A stretch of DNA of 42,441 nt from an uncultured Saprospiraceae bacterium (GTDB taxonomy: Bacteria > Bacteroidota > Bacteroidia > Chitinophagales > Saprospiraceae). The DNA is taken from positions 1 through 42,441 of the forward strand of contig CALEYL010000047.1 of NCBI GenBank assembly GCA_937926205.1. The letters are read 5' to 3'. Positions 17,698 to 26,716 of this stretch are shown here, piece by piece. Position numbers and translations under genes: made by a program. The stretch's first letter is position 1. Each line of letters begins with the position of its first letter. The notes below the pieces were generated by a model, which was not told where the DNA came from, searched no databases, and saw nothing but the letters and a program-made list of their open reading frames with translations.

Positions 17698-17720
17698 AAC
17701 CCCCGCTATTGCGGGACAAG
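17698..17720. repeat. REP-like element, copy 1
   Basis: CCCGC-tatt-GCGGG palindrome followed by ACAAG. Two copies of the same motif occur at 26421-26449 and 26459-26487, always in intergenic DNA. Confidence 0.6.
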
Positions 17721-17803
17721 CTTTTCTACTTTAACCTTTAACCTTTCTATTTAACCTTTAACCTTCAAACCGTATCTTTACCCCAAGCAAGACCACCTTA
17801 CCC

Positions 17804-20329
17804 ATGAAAAAGTTTTTTAAAAAATTTGCCATCGTCCTCTTGATTCTTGTGGGCGTTTTATTGCTGACTGCCTGGATCATTACTGCTTTGTTTGAAGATC
17901 AGGTAGGCAGGCGGATCGTCAAAGAAGTGAACAAACAGATTCGCTCCGAACTGAGTATAGAGAAATTTGACCTCAGCATATTTTCCACCTTCCCCAATGC
18001 AGCAGTCAATTTGCGGAATGTTGTGCTGAAAGACAATCGCGGGGGCGTATTGCTTGAAGCAGGTAAAGTCTCCTGCCGTTTTGCCCTGTTGAGCTTGTTT
18101 GGTTCCGACATCAAAGTGCGCTCCATCGTGGTGAGCGATGGCGCATTAACCCTGGAAACCGACGAACGGGGACGCGCCAATTACGACATTGTTCAGAACA
18201 GTCCTCCCGGAGAAGAAGACAGCGACAGCGGATTTTCTTTGGAGGCTGCCACGCTGGAGGATATCGAGCTGATTTATTCCGATCAGACCGCTGCTCAGGA
18301 AATTCTGGCGCAGGTAGATGACGCTCATTTTTCAGGTAAATTTTCAACCGGAGCATTTTCGATGAGCAGTCAGGCTAACCTGATCGTGCATTTTGCCGAC
18401 CTTGGCGGCGCGCGTTTCATTGCCGGTAAGGCGCTGAAATACGATGCGACCATTGATGTGAATTCCGAAAAGGGCATCTATGCATTAAAGGACGTATCGC
18501 TGCAGGTAGAAACCAACCGCTTTGATGTAAAAGGGGTGGTAGAGGGGCGTACACCCGGCACTTATTACGACCTGACCTTTAACGGCGAGAACTGCAAGCT
18601 GGAATCTATGATGCAGCTGCTGCCCGAATCTTACCTCGAAAAAATGGGTGATTGGACCAGCAGCGGCGACTTCATCGTAAACGCTACGGTAAAAGGCGTT
18701 TCGCGCCTCAATACCCAACCCGCCGTCCGGGCAACGTTGCGCTTTGACAAAGGCGCTGTGAGCAGTTCCCAAATGCGGGGCGAGCTCAAAGACATCTCTT
18801 TTGTGGCATCATTTGGCAACGGAGATGGCCGGGGCGATGAAAGTACGGTATTTGAAATCCAGAACCTGCGCGGCTATTATAACCAGGAACCCATTGAAAT
18901 GCGTCTGCACGTGGCGAACCTGGAGGACCCGATGATTGATTTTGCGGCCAATGGCGTGCTGCCGATGACGGTGCTGAACGGCTTGCTGAATATGCCCAAA
19001 GTGACGGATGCCAGCGGGGAATTGGAAGTAAAAAATGTTGCTTTTCGGGGGCGCTACGCCGATATGATGACGCAGCGCGACTCTCTGGCCTTGTTGTCTC
19101 AGGGAGAAGTTGTCTTTGACGATGCGTCGGTTAATGTAAATGGCGAAAAAATCATCATTGACCGGGGCAGGATCCTGTTGGAAAACGATTCATTTTTTGT
19201 GCAGGACCTTGTCATCAATGGCCCCGAAAGCGATTTGGCGCTTAACGGCAGCGCCGCGCATGTCATTCCCTGGTTCCTCAGCGATACCTCGCAACAGGAA
19301 AAAGTGAAACTGGAATTTAAGCTGGATTTGCGTGCTGAAAACCTCGACCTCGACCGCCTGATGGCCATTTCTGAGGTCACCGAAGCGCAGGCAGAGGCGG
19401 AAAATACCACAGTAGACTCCCTGGTTATTGAACAGAATCAGAAGCGGGAGCAAATTACAGACCAGCTGAAGGGAACGGTAACCCTGCATGTTGGAAAACT
19501 CAATTACGAACTGGTGGAGGGCAGCGATTTTACCGGCGAGCTAATTCTCGACAACAACACCCTCGATGTGAAGGGGAGCGCGAAAGGCATGAACGGGAGT
19601 GTGGACCTTAACGGCGCTTTTCTGTTCCATGAACGCCCCTCTCTGGTGGCGCATATCTCCTGCAATGACATCGATGTAAAGGAGTTTTTCAGGCAGATGG
19701 ATAATTTCGGGCAGGAAGTATTGCAGGACAAGCACCTTCGTGGCGCACTGAGCGCCAAATTTGCCATTTACGCCTTTTGGGACGAAACCGGGAACTTCCT
19801 GATGGACGATCTGCGCGTACTTGCCGATGCTACCATTAACAATGGCGAACTCATCGGTTTTAAAATGCTGGAAAGTTTTTCCACTTTTGTAAAGATGAAT
19901 GATTTGCGGCACATCAGGTTTGTGACGCTGCAAAATTTCATCGAAGTGCGCGGCGGCAAACTTTACCTGCCCGCCATGTTCATCCAGAGCAACGCCATGA
20001 ACATGACCGTGAGCGGCGAACATGCGTTCAGCGGGGACATCAAATACAACGTCAAAGTGAACGCCGGACAAGTGCTGATGAACCGGTTGAAAGGCCACGA
20101 CCCTAATCTGAAACCCCAGAAAGCCCGCAAAAATGGATTTTTTAACCTTTATTACGCCATTTCCGGCACTACCGACAACATCGCTTTTAAATCGGCAAAA
20201 AAAGAGGTGAAGTCCGATTTTGAATTCAGCGAAAAGCGCAAAAAAGAAATTGCCCAGGCTTTGAAAGACGAATTGGGCAGTAGTGCAAGGAAGCTGGAAG
20301 AGCCGGCTGAGTGGCAGGATGGAGGGTAA
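17804..20329 (+). CDS. AsmA-family protein
   Basis: 841 residues. One N-terminal membrane helix (FAIVLLILVGVLLLTAWIIT, about 8-27), then a long beta-rich periplasmic region starting with the AsmA signature RSELSIEKFDLSIFSTFPNA and ending with the AsmA C-terminal block: IGFKMLESFSTFVKMND, IRFVTLQNFIEVRGGKLYLP and NMTVSGEHAFSGDIKYNV. AsmA-like proteins are repeated-groove bridges implicated in lipid movement or outer-membrane homeostasis. Substrate is not readable. A near-consensus TATCTTTA sits about 30 bases upstream. No operon partner is obvious; DUF1080 follows 58 bp later. Confidence 0.88.
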   Translation: MKKFFKKFAIVLLILVGVLLLTAWIITALFEDQVGRRIVKEVNKQIRSELSIEKFDLSIFSTFPNAAVNLRNVVLKDNRGGVLLEAGKVSCRFALLSLFGSDIKVRSIVVSDGALTLETDERGRANYDIVQNSPPGEEDSDSGFSLEAATLEDIELIYSDQTAAQEILAQVDDAHFSGKFSTGAFSMSSQANLIVHFADLGGARFIAGKALKYDATIDVNSEKGIYALKDVSLQVETNRFDVKGVVEGRTPGTYYDLTFNGENCKLESMMQLLPESYLEKMGDWTSSGDFIVNATVKGVSRLNTQPAVRATLRFDKGAVSSSQMRGELKDISFVASFGNGDGRGDESTVFEIQNLRGYYNQEPIEMRLHVANLEDPMIDFAANGVLPMTVLNGLLNMPKVTDASGELEVKNVAFRGRYADMMTQRDSLALLSQGEVVFDDASVNVNGEKIIIDRGRILLENDSFFVQDLVINGPESDLALNGSAAHVIPWFLSDTSQQEKVKLEFKLDLRAENLDLDRLMAISEVTEAQAEAENTTVDSLVIEQNQKREQITDQLKGTVTLHVGKLNYELVEGSDFTGELILDNNTLDVKGSAKGMNGSVDLNGAFLFHERPSLVAHISCNDIDVKEFFRQMDNFGQEVLQDKHLRGALSAKFAIYAFWDETGNFLMDDLRVLADATINNGELIGFKMLESFSTFVKMNDLRHIRFVTLQNFIEVRGGKLYLPAMFIQSNAMNMTVSGEHAFSGDIKYNVKVNAGQVLMNRLKGHDPNLKPQKARKNGFFNLYYAISGTTDNIAFKSAKKEVKSDFEFSEKRKKEIAQALKDELGSSARKLEEPAEWQDGG

Positions 20330-20387
20330 GTGCGGTATATATCATACGATTAAGATTTGTTTTTCAATCACCATCATAACATTCAAT

Positions 20388-21116
20388 ATGAAAAAACTTT
20401 CCATCTCATTATTTGTGCTTTGTGCCGTACAGCTTAGCGCGCAAACCAAAGATCCTAAAGATACGGAAGTCTGGGAGCCAGAACCGCGCGTTGTAACTCC
20501 CGGAACCATGGGATCGCCGCCTTCTGACGCCATCGTGTTGTTTAATGGACAGGATTTGTCTGAGTGGACCGCTGCAGGAAAAGATGCTCCGGCCGGGTGG
20601 TTGGTAAAGGATGGCGCCATGACCGTTGTGAAAGGCGCGGGCAACATCGCCACAAAGCGCAGTTTTGGCGACTGTCAGTTGCACATTGAGTTCCGTACGC
20701 CTGCCGTCGTTGAAGGAGAAGGGCAGGGCAGGGGCAATAGCGGCGTTTTCCTCCAATCGCGTTATGAAGTACAGGTGCTGGACAGCTATCAGAACAGAAC
20801 CTATTCCAATGGTCAGGCTGGCGCCATTTACAAACAATCTATGCCGTTGGTAAACGCTTGCCGACCTCCGGGCGAATGGCAGACTTATGACATCTTCTAT
20901 ACGGCGCCGCGCTTCAATGCCGACGGGATTAGAATCGCTGCCGGCCGGGTTACCGTTGTTCAAAACGGGGTGCTCATTCAAAACAACACAGAAATTCAGG
21001 GGACGACCGAAAACATTGGAATGCCCAAAAATATGGCACACGGCAAAGCCCCCATTGAGTTGCAGGATCACAGCAACCCAACCAGCTACCGAAACATCTG
21101 GATCAGGGAATTGTAA
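20388..21116 (+). CDS. DUF1080 (3-keto-disaccharide hydrolase-like) secreted protein
   Basis: About 242 residues with a signal peptide (MKKLSISLFVLCAVQLSAQ). Family blocks: FNGQDLSEWTAAG, GWLVKDGAMTV, QLHIEFRTP, GNSGVFLQSRYEVQVLDSY, GAIYKQSMPLVNACRPPGEW and PIELQDHSN, ending YRNIWIREL. DUF1080 domains adopt a concanavalin-like fold; some hydrolyse 3-keto-glycosides. Start at 20388 is set by the signal peptide; the frame opens earlier at 20283 inside the previous gene. Probably periplasmic or exported. Confidence 0.9.
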   Translation: MKKLSISLFVLCAVQLSAQTKDPKDTEVWEPEPRVVTPGTMGSPPSDAIVLFNGQDLSEWTAAGKDAPAGWLVKDGAMTVVKGAGNIATKRSFGDCQLHIEFRTPAVVEGEGQGRGNSGVFLQSRYEVQVLDSYQNRTYSNGQAGAIYKQSMPLVNACRPPGEWQTYDIFYTAPRFNADGIRIAAGRVTVVQNGVLIQNNTEIQGTTENIGMPKNMAHGKAPIELQDHSNPTSYRNIWIREL

Positions 21117-21130
21117 TACTGTAAAAGGTA

Positions 21131-21162
21131 TTTGGATTCAATAAGTAAATAGGTTACTTTTG
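21131..21162 (+). promoter_or_regulatory. Bacteroidota-type promoter of the bTHX gene
   Basis: TTTG (21131-21134), 20 nt spacer, TACTTTTG (21155-21162): exact agreement with the TTTG/TAnnTTTG consensus. The transcript start would be near 21169, 35 bases ahead of the bTHX start codon. Confidence 0.75.
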
Positions 21163-21203
21163 TTCGCATTTTTTGATAGTTGAACATAAAAAACCTGAAT
21201 TCA

Positions 21204-21320
21204 ATGGGCAAAGGAGACAAACGTTCCCGCAAAGGCAAAATCTGGCGCAACTCTTACGGCAAAAAACGCGCCAAGGGCGCCAAGAAAAAAGTTGTCGTTG
21301 CTGCTAAAACAGCCGAATAA
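21204..21320 (+). CDS. 30S ribosomal protein bTHX
   Basis: A 38-codon gene (MGKGDKRSRKGKIWRNSYG, then a basic tail KKRAKGAKKKVVVAAKTAE). The MGKGDKRxRKGKIWRxSYGK block is the conserved core of the small basic protein bound in the 30S head, first known from Thermus and common in Bacteroidota. It has its own promoter and terminator, so it is monocistronic. Confidence 0.93.
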   Translation: MGKGDKRSRKGKIWRNSYGKKRAKGAKKKVVVAAKTAE

Positions 21321-21339
21321 AATAAGAAACATTACTCAG

Positions 21340-21374
21340 ACGCGCCAGGTGCTTACCACGGCGCGTTTTTTTTT
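21340..21374 (+). terminator. Rho-independent terminator of bTHX
   Basis: Stem ACGCGCC (21340-21346) / GGCGCGT (21360-21366) with a 13-nt loop, then a run of nine T. It ends the short transcript 20-54 bases after the stop codon. Confidence 0.9.
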
Positions 21375-21526
21375 GTTTAGGGCGGTCCTTTTGGGGAACC
21401 ATTAGCATGCAAATCAAACGTGAACTCCATCATTTACTACCTGTAAATGAGCGGGATGCTGCCATTTGTCGGCGCTTCCGTTTTGTATAGACTGCATTCA
21501 CTTTTGGGCCCTTGCAGGAAGTAAAA

Positions 21527-21581
21527 CGGGCTAAAACCCGCGAAACCAGACACGGCGCTTCGTTTCGCGGGCTTCAGTCCG
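21527..21581. repeat. REP-type long stem-loop
   Basis: Inverted arms CGGGCTAAAACCCGCGAAAC (21527-21546) and GTTTCGCGGGCTTCAGTCCG (21562-21581), 17 of 20 positions complementary, with a 15-nt loop. The innermost 10 bp are perfect. On the minus-strand RNA two of the three mismatches become G-U pairs. Form is that of a repetitive extragenic palindrome. Confidence 0.7.
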
Positions 21582-21592
21582 CCTTATCCTCT

Positions 21593-21626
21593 CTGCTTCT
21601 TAAACAATTCTGCTTCTTAAACAATG
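21593..21626. repeat. 17-bp direct tandem duplication
   Basis: CTGCTTCTTAAACAATT at 21593-21609 and CTGCTTCTTAAACAATG at 21610-21626, two copies next to each other, just after the long stem-loop. No coding sequence is involved. Confidence 0.8.
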
Positions 21627-21734
21627 TCAGATTTTGTGTTAAATAAAAATAAAATTACTTGTAAATCAAATATTTAGGTATGAAATCGTTTTACTGGACT
21701 CCTACGTTTTGAACAAGCAAGAATTGTGAAACCA

Positions 21735-21803
21735 AGGTACAGATGGCACCTTTGTACCTGATAACCGGCGACTTTGCCCGCCCCCCTGGCGAGGTTGCCG
21801 GTT
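21735..21803 (+). promoter_or_regulatory. Hairpin-rich leader ahead of the SprB-repeat gene
   Basis: Two stems in the 106 bases before the ATG at 21841: AGGTACA (21735-21741) / TGTACCT (21753-21759), and AACCGGC (21763-21769) / GCCGGTT (21797-21803) that encloses a small CGCC/GGCG stem. No T-run follows, so they are more likely leader structure than terminators. Confidence 0.45.
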
Positions 21804-21840
21804 TCACCACCTTATTCTTTCACCGAAAGTTATCTTTTTT

Positions 21841-24783
21841 ATGACCGGAACAACTAAACAAACCCATGATCGGGCCATGCGCTTTCTGCCCATGCAGTGG
21901 AGCCTGATAGCTGCCCTGCTGTTGCAGGTTTTCCTGCTAAATGCCCAAACCACAGCAACTACTGCAGAGCGATTGAGTTTTGCCTGCGAAGATCTTCACA
22001 TTGAACTTGGCGTTCTTGAACAACGCTGCGAAACCGCTACGGCTTGTTTTGAGGTCAGCGGCGGCACAGCGCCCTATACCGTTGCGATCATTAATAGTAC
22101 GAATACGCCTCCGATTACGGCTAACCCGAACTATTGTTTTATGAATTTGCCTTTCGGCCACTATGTTGTGACTGTAGTGGATGCGGAAGGATGTACTGCT
22201 TCGACAGAAATTGACCTGCCAACCGGCGATTTTGTGCTGGATGCGGCAGTGACCAATGTGACCTGCAACGGCGGGTCGGACGGGCGCATTGAGGCCATCG
22301 TTCCCATTGACGTCCATCCTTTGTTTTACCGCTGGACCGGCCCCAACGGTTATGTATCGGAACACGAAGTCGCCGAAGAACTACACGCCGGAACCTACCG
22401 TCTGAGGTTGACCACCGAAGGCGGCATCTGTGTTGGCGTCGGAACCTATGTGGTTACTCAACCCCCTCCGATCCAAATGGAAGTCATTACCAACCTGGAA
22501 CCATGTGAGCTGGCCGGTGCCTGCGTCAATGTGGGAGGTGGAACTCCGCCCTACACTGTGCGTGCTTATTCTATTCTGCCCCACCAGCTCGTAGGAAACA
22601 CTTCTGGGCATATCAGTGGATTTGACCTTCCGGATGGCATCCCATTCCTTCAGACTACCGCCAGCGGCAGCTTTTGTGCAGGTGGCTTAGCCAACGGCGC
22701 TTATTATGTCGTGGTTGTAGACGCGAATAATTGCTACCACTGGGATGATTTTGGCATTCATAATACAGCCACATTTACCCGTTCACGCGAAGTCAAACGC
22801 GTGAGTTGTAACGGTGGAAACGATGGCCGCATCTGTTTCGGCATCAATGGCGGGGCGCCGCCGTTTATTACTACTTTGACACCTGGTACGGCAGGAGTGA
22901 TCAATACCATTACGACCATCCAGGGCTGTTTTGACCACCTGGTCGCCGGCGTCTATACGCTGACAACGACTGACGCTGAAGGTTGTATGCTCTCTGAAAA
23001 CATTGTTGTTGGCCAACCGGATGTGTTGACAGCGACGTTTAACCGTACCAACAGTGATTGTGATGCGGGCGGTGCTGATGGATGTCTGACCATTTCAGGC
23101 GGAACGCCGGCTTATTCTGTATCTCTTTGGCAGTTTCCAGCCCCTGGTCCAACCGTTATTCCCAACGTTATATTTAGCGCGGCTCAGGTTACTGTCGTAG
23201 GTGGTACGCGGATAGATGGCCATCCATTCGAGCCGACTTCCAATACGGGGAATGTTCGTTGCGCAGAAAATATTCCTCCCGGAATTTATTACATTCTCGT
23301 GGTGGATTCCCGCCAGTGCTATACCCTGGTACCGCTGGTGGTACACGAAGTGAACAACCCGATAGAAGCCCACTTCGAAATCATTAGCACTTCTCCTTGC
23401 TCAGGACCTGTTTCAGGTTGTCTTTATGCAAGCGGCGGCACGGCGCCTTATCATTTGACGGTTTGGCGCTGGAACAGCCCGTTGACGGTTATTCCACAAG
23501 TACATTTCAACGACCAGGGAGAACCTTTCATCGAAGGCGTTCAACCGACAAACGACCTGGTGTTAAATCCGGCGCCCGATGCTGATGGTGTTTGGTGTGC
23601 GCAAAACATACCGCACGGCTTTTATCTGATTCTTGTACGTGATGCCAATGGATGTTATGTGCTGGTTCCGGTGACGATCCCTGCCGGTACCGGATTACAG
23701 GTTAGCGCCGAGGTTCGCAATGCAAATTGTAATGGTCTCGTCAGTCGCGTCAAGCTGACCATAGTAGGCGGCACTGCCCCTTACACCATTTACCGGAACA
23801 ACAATTCAACACCGGCAGTTACCCAAACCAATATGTACGTAGTCGAAGGCCTGGAGCCTGGAACTTATACTTTTGTGGTGTACGATAATTTCCAGTGCAG
23901 CGCAACCATTACGGTCACCATTGCCCAGGCCGGCGAAATTGATTTGAATCTTGAATTTGATCCATTTGGCCAGGAAGCCTGTGTGCACCCTGCTGGTGGT
24001 ACAGCTCCATACGTGATTCGCTGGTTCAACCTCAATAACAACCAGCCATTTGCTGATGGCCAGTGCGTGCACAACCTCGCACCGGGCGCCTACCGTGTGC
24101 TGGTGATCGACGCCGGAGGTTGCGAAACGGATGCCATCTTCTTTATTGATGAAAACCCCTGTGCCGGTGGCGAAGCATCGGTTGAGCCAGGCGTGATCGA
24201 ATCGGGCCAAAGTACCACATTTTTCCTCCACAACTGGAGTGGCCAGTCTATACAGTGGCAGTTTAAAACGGAATTTACCGGTTGGTTGAACATTCCGGGC
24301 GCCAATACGGCAATTTATCATACGCCGCCGATGCATTCGGCAACGGATCGGATTATTCAGGTGCGTGCAGTTGTACAATGCAATGGTGCAGTCTTCTTTT
24401 CCGAGCCGGCGGAGTTTCTCATTCTGGGAAGCAACCTGCTGACGCCATCAGACGGCGCAATGGATGCTTATTTGTTTGACGCAGGCTACCAGTTGCAACT
24501 TGCCGCTCAGATGAAAAAAATGAGTACAAATGTTGTCGCTCAGGTCTACCCAACACTGAGTGCCACAGAAACGCAGATTCGGTTTACAGCAAATGTCAAC
24601 GGAACCGTTCGCATCAATCTGGTTAGCAGCATGGGCACCGTTGTACAAAGCCACCTGGTTGTGAATCCAGTAGTCGGCGATATAAAAGAAGTAGATCTGA
24701 CGGCCTTGCCGCAAGGCGCCTATTTCGTACGCATGGAGTACGGCGCAGGTGTTCAGACAGCGCGCATCATCGTCGTACGATAA
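21841..24783 (+). CDS. SprB-repeat T9SS type A secreted protein
   Basis: 980 residues. Signal peptide around WSLIAALLLQVFLLNAQ (about 20-36). The body is a chain of cysteine-containing Ig-like modules: VTNVTCNGGSDGRIEAIV and VKRVSCNGGNDGRICFGI are typical SprB repeats, alternating with a longer variant (CVNVGGGTPPYTVRAYSI, CLTISGGTPAYSVSLWQF, CLYASGGTAPYHLTVWRW). The last 80 residues (VVAQVYPTLSATETQIRF, VRINLVSSMGTVVQ, LTALPQGAYFVRMEY) are a type A sorting domain of the type IX secretion system. Likely cell-surface adhesin or gliding-related protein. Preceded by a structured leader and followed by a terminator. Confidence 0.88.
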   Translation: MTGTTKQTHDRAMRFLPMQWSLIAALLLQVFLLNAQTTATTAERLSFACEDLHIELGVLEQRCETATACFEVSGGTAPYTVAIINSTNTPPITANPNYCFMNLPFGHYVVTVVDAEGCTASTEIDLPTGDFVLDAAVTNVTCNGGSDGRIEAIVPIDVHPLFYRWTGPNGYVSEHEVAEELHAGTYRLRLTTEGGICVGVGTYVVTQPPPIQMEVITNLEPCELAGACVNVGGGTPPYTVRAYSILPHQLVGNTSGHISGFDLPDGIPFLQTTASGSFCAGGLANGAYYVVVVDANNCYHWDDFGIHNTATFTRSREVKRVSCNGGNDGRICFGINGGAPPFITTLTPGTAGVINTITTIQGCFDHLVAGVYTLTTTDAEGCMLSENIVVGQPDVLTATFNRTNSDCDAGGADGCLTISGGTPAYSVSLWQFPAPGPTVIPNVIFSAAQVTVVGGTRIDGHPFEPTSNTGNVRCAENIPPGIYYILVVDSRQCYTLVPLVVHEVNNPIEAHFEIISTSPCSGPVSGCLYASGGTAPYHLTVWRWNSPLTVIPQVHFNDQGEPFIEGVQPTNDLVLNPAPDADGVWCAQNIPHGFYLILVRDANGCYVLVPVTIPAGTGLQVSAEVRNANCNGLVSRVKLTIVGGTAPYTIYRNNNSTPAVTQTNMYVVEGLEPGTYTFVVYDNFQCSATITVTIAQAGEIDLNLEFDPFGQEACVHPAGGTAPYVIRWFNLNNNQPFADGQCVHNLAPGAYRVLVIDAGGCETDAIFFIDENPCAGGEASVEPGVIESGQSTTFFLHNWSGQSIQWQFKTEFTGWLNIPGANTAIYHTPPMHSATDRIIQVRAVVQCNGAVFFSEPAEFLILGSNLLTPSDGAMDAYLFDAGYQLQLAAQMKKMSTNVVAQVYPTLSATETQIRFTANVNGTVRINLVSSMGTVVQSHLVVNPVVGDIKEVDLTALPQGAYFVRMEYGAGVQTARIIVVR

Positions 24784-24826
24784 GCGGCGCAGCAAAAGAA
24801 AATACCGGGAATTATAATTATCCATC

Positions 24827-24860
24827 GGCGGGAGGTCTTTTTTGACCTTCCGCCTTTGTT
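24827..24860 (+). terminator. Terminator after the SprB-repeat gene
   Basis: Stem GGCGGGAGGTC (24827-24837) / GACCTTCCGCC (24844-24854), eleven pairs with one G-U, hexa-T loop, then TTTGTT. Confidence 0.85.
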
Positions 24861-24931
24861 ATATTGATGCGTTTGTTGACACTTTTGCAGAATTGAAGCT
24901 GCGTTAATAAACTGTTTCTTACTTTTACAGC

Positions 24932-25681
24932 ATGCAGAAAAATCAACCTACGCTCATTTATGGTCGTCATCCGGTCGTTGATGCCGCACGCTCCGGCGCG
25001 CCAATCGATAAAATTTTTTTGCAGCAGGGTACCCGCGGCGAACTTGAAAAAGAATTGCGCCACCTGTGCAAAGAGTTGGACATCCCCTTGCAGGTAGCGC
25101 CCAAGGAACGTCTCGATAAATTTACACACGGAAACCACCAGGGGGTATTGGCTTTTTTATCGCTGATTACCTACCACCGGATAGAAGACGTGTTGCCGGG
25201 TATTTACGAAAAAGGAGAAGTTCCTTTGTTGCTGATTTTGGATGGCGTAACCGATGTGCGCAATTTTGGCGCCATCGCCCGTTCGGCGGAGTGTAGTGGC
25301 GTTCATGCCATTATCATTCCCCAGAAAGGCAGCGCTCAGATCAACGCAGATGCCATGAAAGCCTCTGCGGGGGCATTGTCAAACATCCCGGTGTGCCGTG
25401 AAAGCAGCCTGGTAAATGTCGTCAACCTGCTGCGCAGTAGTGGCGTTCGCCTGCTGGCAGCCGATCTGGAAGCACGGCGACCCATCTTTGAAATGGATTT
25501 TTCTGTTCCCGTAGCGCTGGTTATGGGGGCAGAAGATGAAGGCATCAGTCATGCTGTTGCCAGGCTTGTGGATGAAAAATTCATCATACCCCAAAAAGGA
25601 AGCACCGATTCATTCAATGTTTCTGTTGCAACGGGGATTGCCTTGTATGAAGTCATGCGGCAGCGGATCATATCCGGTTGA
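24932..25681 (+). CDS. rlmB: 23S rRNA (guanosine(2251)-2'-O)-methyltransferase RlmB
   Basis: 249 residues. SPOUT/TrmH-type enzyme that methylates the 2'-O of G2251 in 23S rRNA using S-adenosylmethionine. The N-terminal substrate-binding domain begins LIYGRHPVVDAAR. The three SpoU motifs are present: DVRNFGAIARSAE (1), VALVMGAEDEGIS (2) and GSTDSFNVSVATGIALYEV (3). Length is normal. TACTTTTA immediately ahead of the ATG resembles a -7 box, which would give an almost leaderless mRNA; this is weak. Confidence 0.92.
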   Translation: MQKNQPTLIYGRHPVVDAARSGAPIDKIFLQQGTRGELEKELRHLCKELDIPLQVAPKERLDKFTHGNHQGVLAFLSLITYHRIEDVLPGIYEKGEVPLLLILDGVTDVRNFGAIARSAECSGVHAIIIPQKGSAQINADAMKASAGALSNIPVCRESSLVNVVNLLRSSGVRLLAADLEARRPIFEMDFSVPVALVMGAEDEGISHAVARLVDEKFIIPQKGSTDSFNVSVATGIALYEVMRQRIISG

Positions 25682-25883
25682 CAGAAAGCCTGGGCAGGTG
25701 CGGCGCCAAACAGGCACTTATTTTCAACATAAAACAACCAATATTCCTTTTCTACACTCGATGATGGGGTAAAATGTCATGAATGGGATGCATTTTTACT
25801 AAATAAAAAATAGAATGCTCCCAAGGTTTGTAAAATATTGAAATATGCCCTATACTCGCTTATTCTGTAAAGAAGTCAGCGGA

Positions 25884-26411
25884 ATGCGGTTCCGCAATAC
25901 ACAAGTCTTGCTTTTTGTGCTCATGATGCTGTTGCTGGCGGCACCCGTTTTCGCGCAGCAGGTCATGCAGATTGAAACGTATGGAAAGCCAAAGACAAGG
26001 AAAATCTATCCTGGCCAGACGATCCAGTATTGCCTGAAAAACCAAAAGAAAATATGGTTAACAGGCATGGTTGAAGGTTACAGAATGGAAGAACGGCTGG
26101 TGATTCTTGCTGATCGCTATGTTCCTATGGACAGCATTGCAGTCCTGCGCTATGATCGAAAGTGGTCGAAGGCCCTGGGCGGGCAAATGTTTTGGTTTGG
26201 AACGGCATGGTCGGCATTTGCTGCCATCGGCACATTAACGGACGGAGATCCGGAAAGCAACTACAGATGGTCGGATGCCGGTGTAACCGGAAGTTTCTGG
26301 CTCGGTTCTTTCCTGATACCGCGTTTGTTTCGCTATCGAAAGTATAATATGGAAGGGAGGCACCGGCTTCGCATGGTTGATTTGCAGCCATTTTTGAGCC
26401 CGGGGCCTTAG
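25884..26411 (+). CDS. Hypothetical membrane-associated protein with signal peptide
   Basis: About 175 residues from ATG 25884 (the longer frame from 25845 adds 13). Signal peptide (VLLFVLMMLLLAAPVFAQQ), then a small beta domain (KIYPGQTIQYCLKNQKKIW, DRYVPMDSIAVLRYDRKW) and two further hydrophobic stretches (GTAWSAFAAIGTL, VTGSFWLGSFLIPRLF). This layout is common in Bacteroidota proteins of unknown function; I cannot name the family. It stands alone between rlmB and the histidine kinase. Confidence 0.6.
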   Translation: MRFRNTQVLLFVLMMLLLAAPVFAQQVMQIETYGKPKTRKIYPGQTIQYCLKNQKKIWLTGMVEGYRMEERLVILADRYVPMDSIAVLRYDRKWSKALGGQMFWFGTAWSAFAAIGTLTDGDPESNYRWSDAGVTGSFWLGSFLIPRLFRYRKYNMEGRHRLRMVDLQPFLSPGP

Positions 26412-26420
26412 GGGTAAATG

Positions 26421-26487
26421 GTTGAACCCCGTTGGGCGGCACAAGTTTTATTGAAATAGTTGAACCCCGCTGGGCGGGACAAGTTGT
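26421..26487. repeat. REP-like elements, copies 2 and 3
   Basis: GTTGAACCCCGTTGGGCGGC...ACAAG at 26421-26449 and GTTGAACCCCGCTGGGCGGG...ACAAG at 26459-26487, direct repeats 38 bp apart, each with a CCCGC/GCGGG mini-palindrome. Copy 1 is at 17698-17720. The remaining intergenic DNA to 26716 shows no gene, promoter consensus or terminator. Confidence 0.65.
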
Positions 26488-26716
26488 GTTGAATTCGTTA
26501 AAGGTGGATAACGATCAATATTCGGATATACGATTTTAACCCATTCAACACGCATAATACGATCCCTTAATCCTACCTGGTAAGTAGGAGGGGGCACTTT
26601 GGGAAGAAAGATTCTGTAACCAATAATGGTGCTCATATCCCTTTCAGACTGAGTCGCTGAACTGATAAGCAACCGACGCTGTCTTCCGGGGGCCAGGGGC
26701 CAGAACCAGTAACGAA

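Noticed and set aside
24893..24927. Promoter for rlmB
   Set aside because: TACTTTTA deviates from consensus and the TTG spacing (24 nt) is long; it would produce a nearly leaderless transcript, so it is not listed as a feature.
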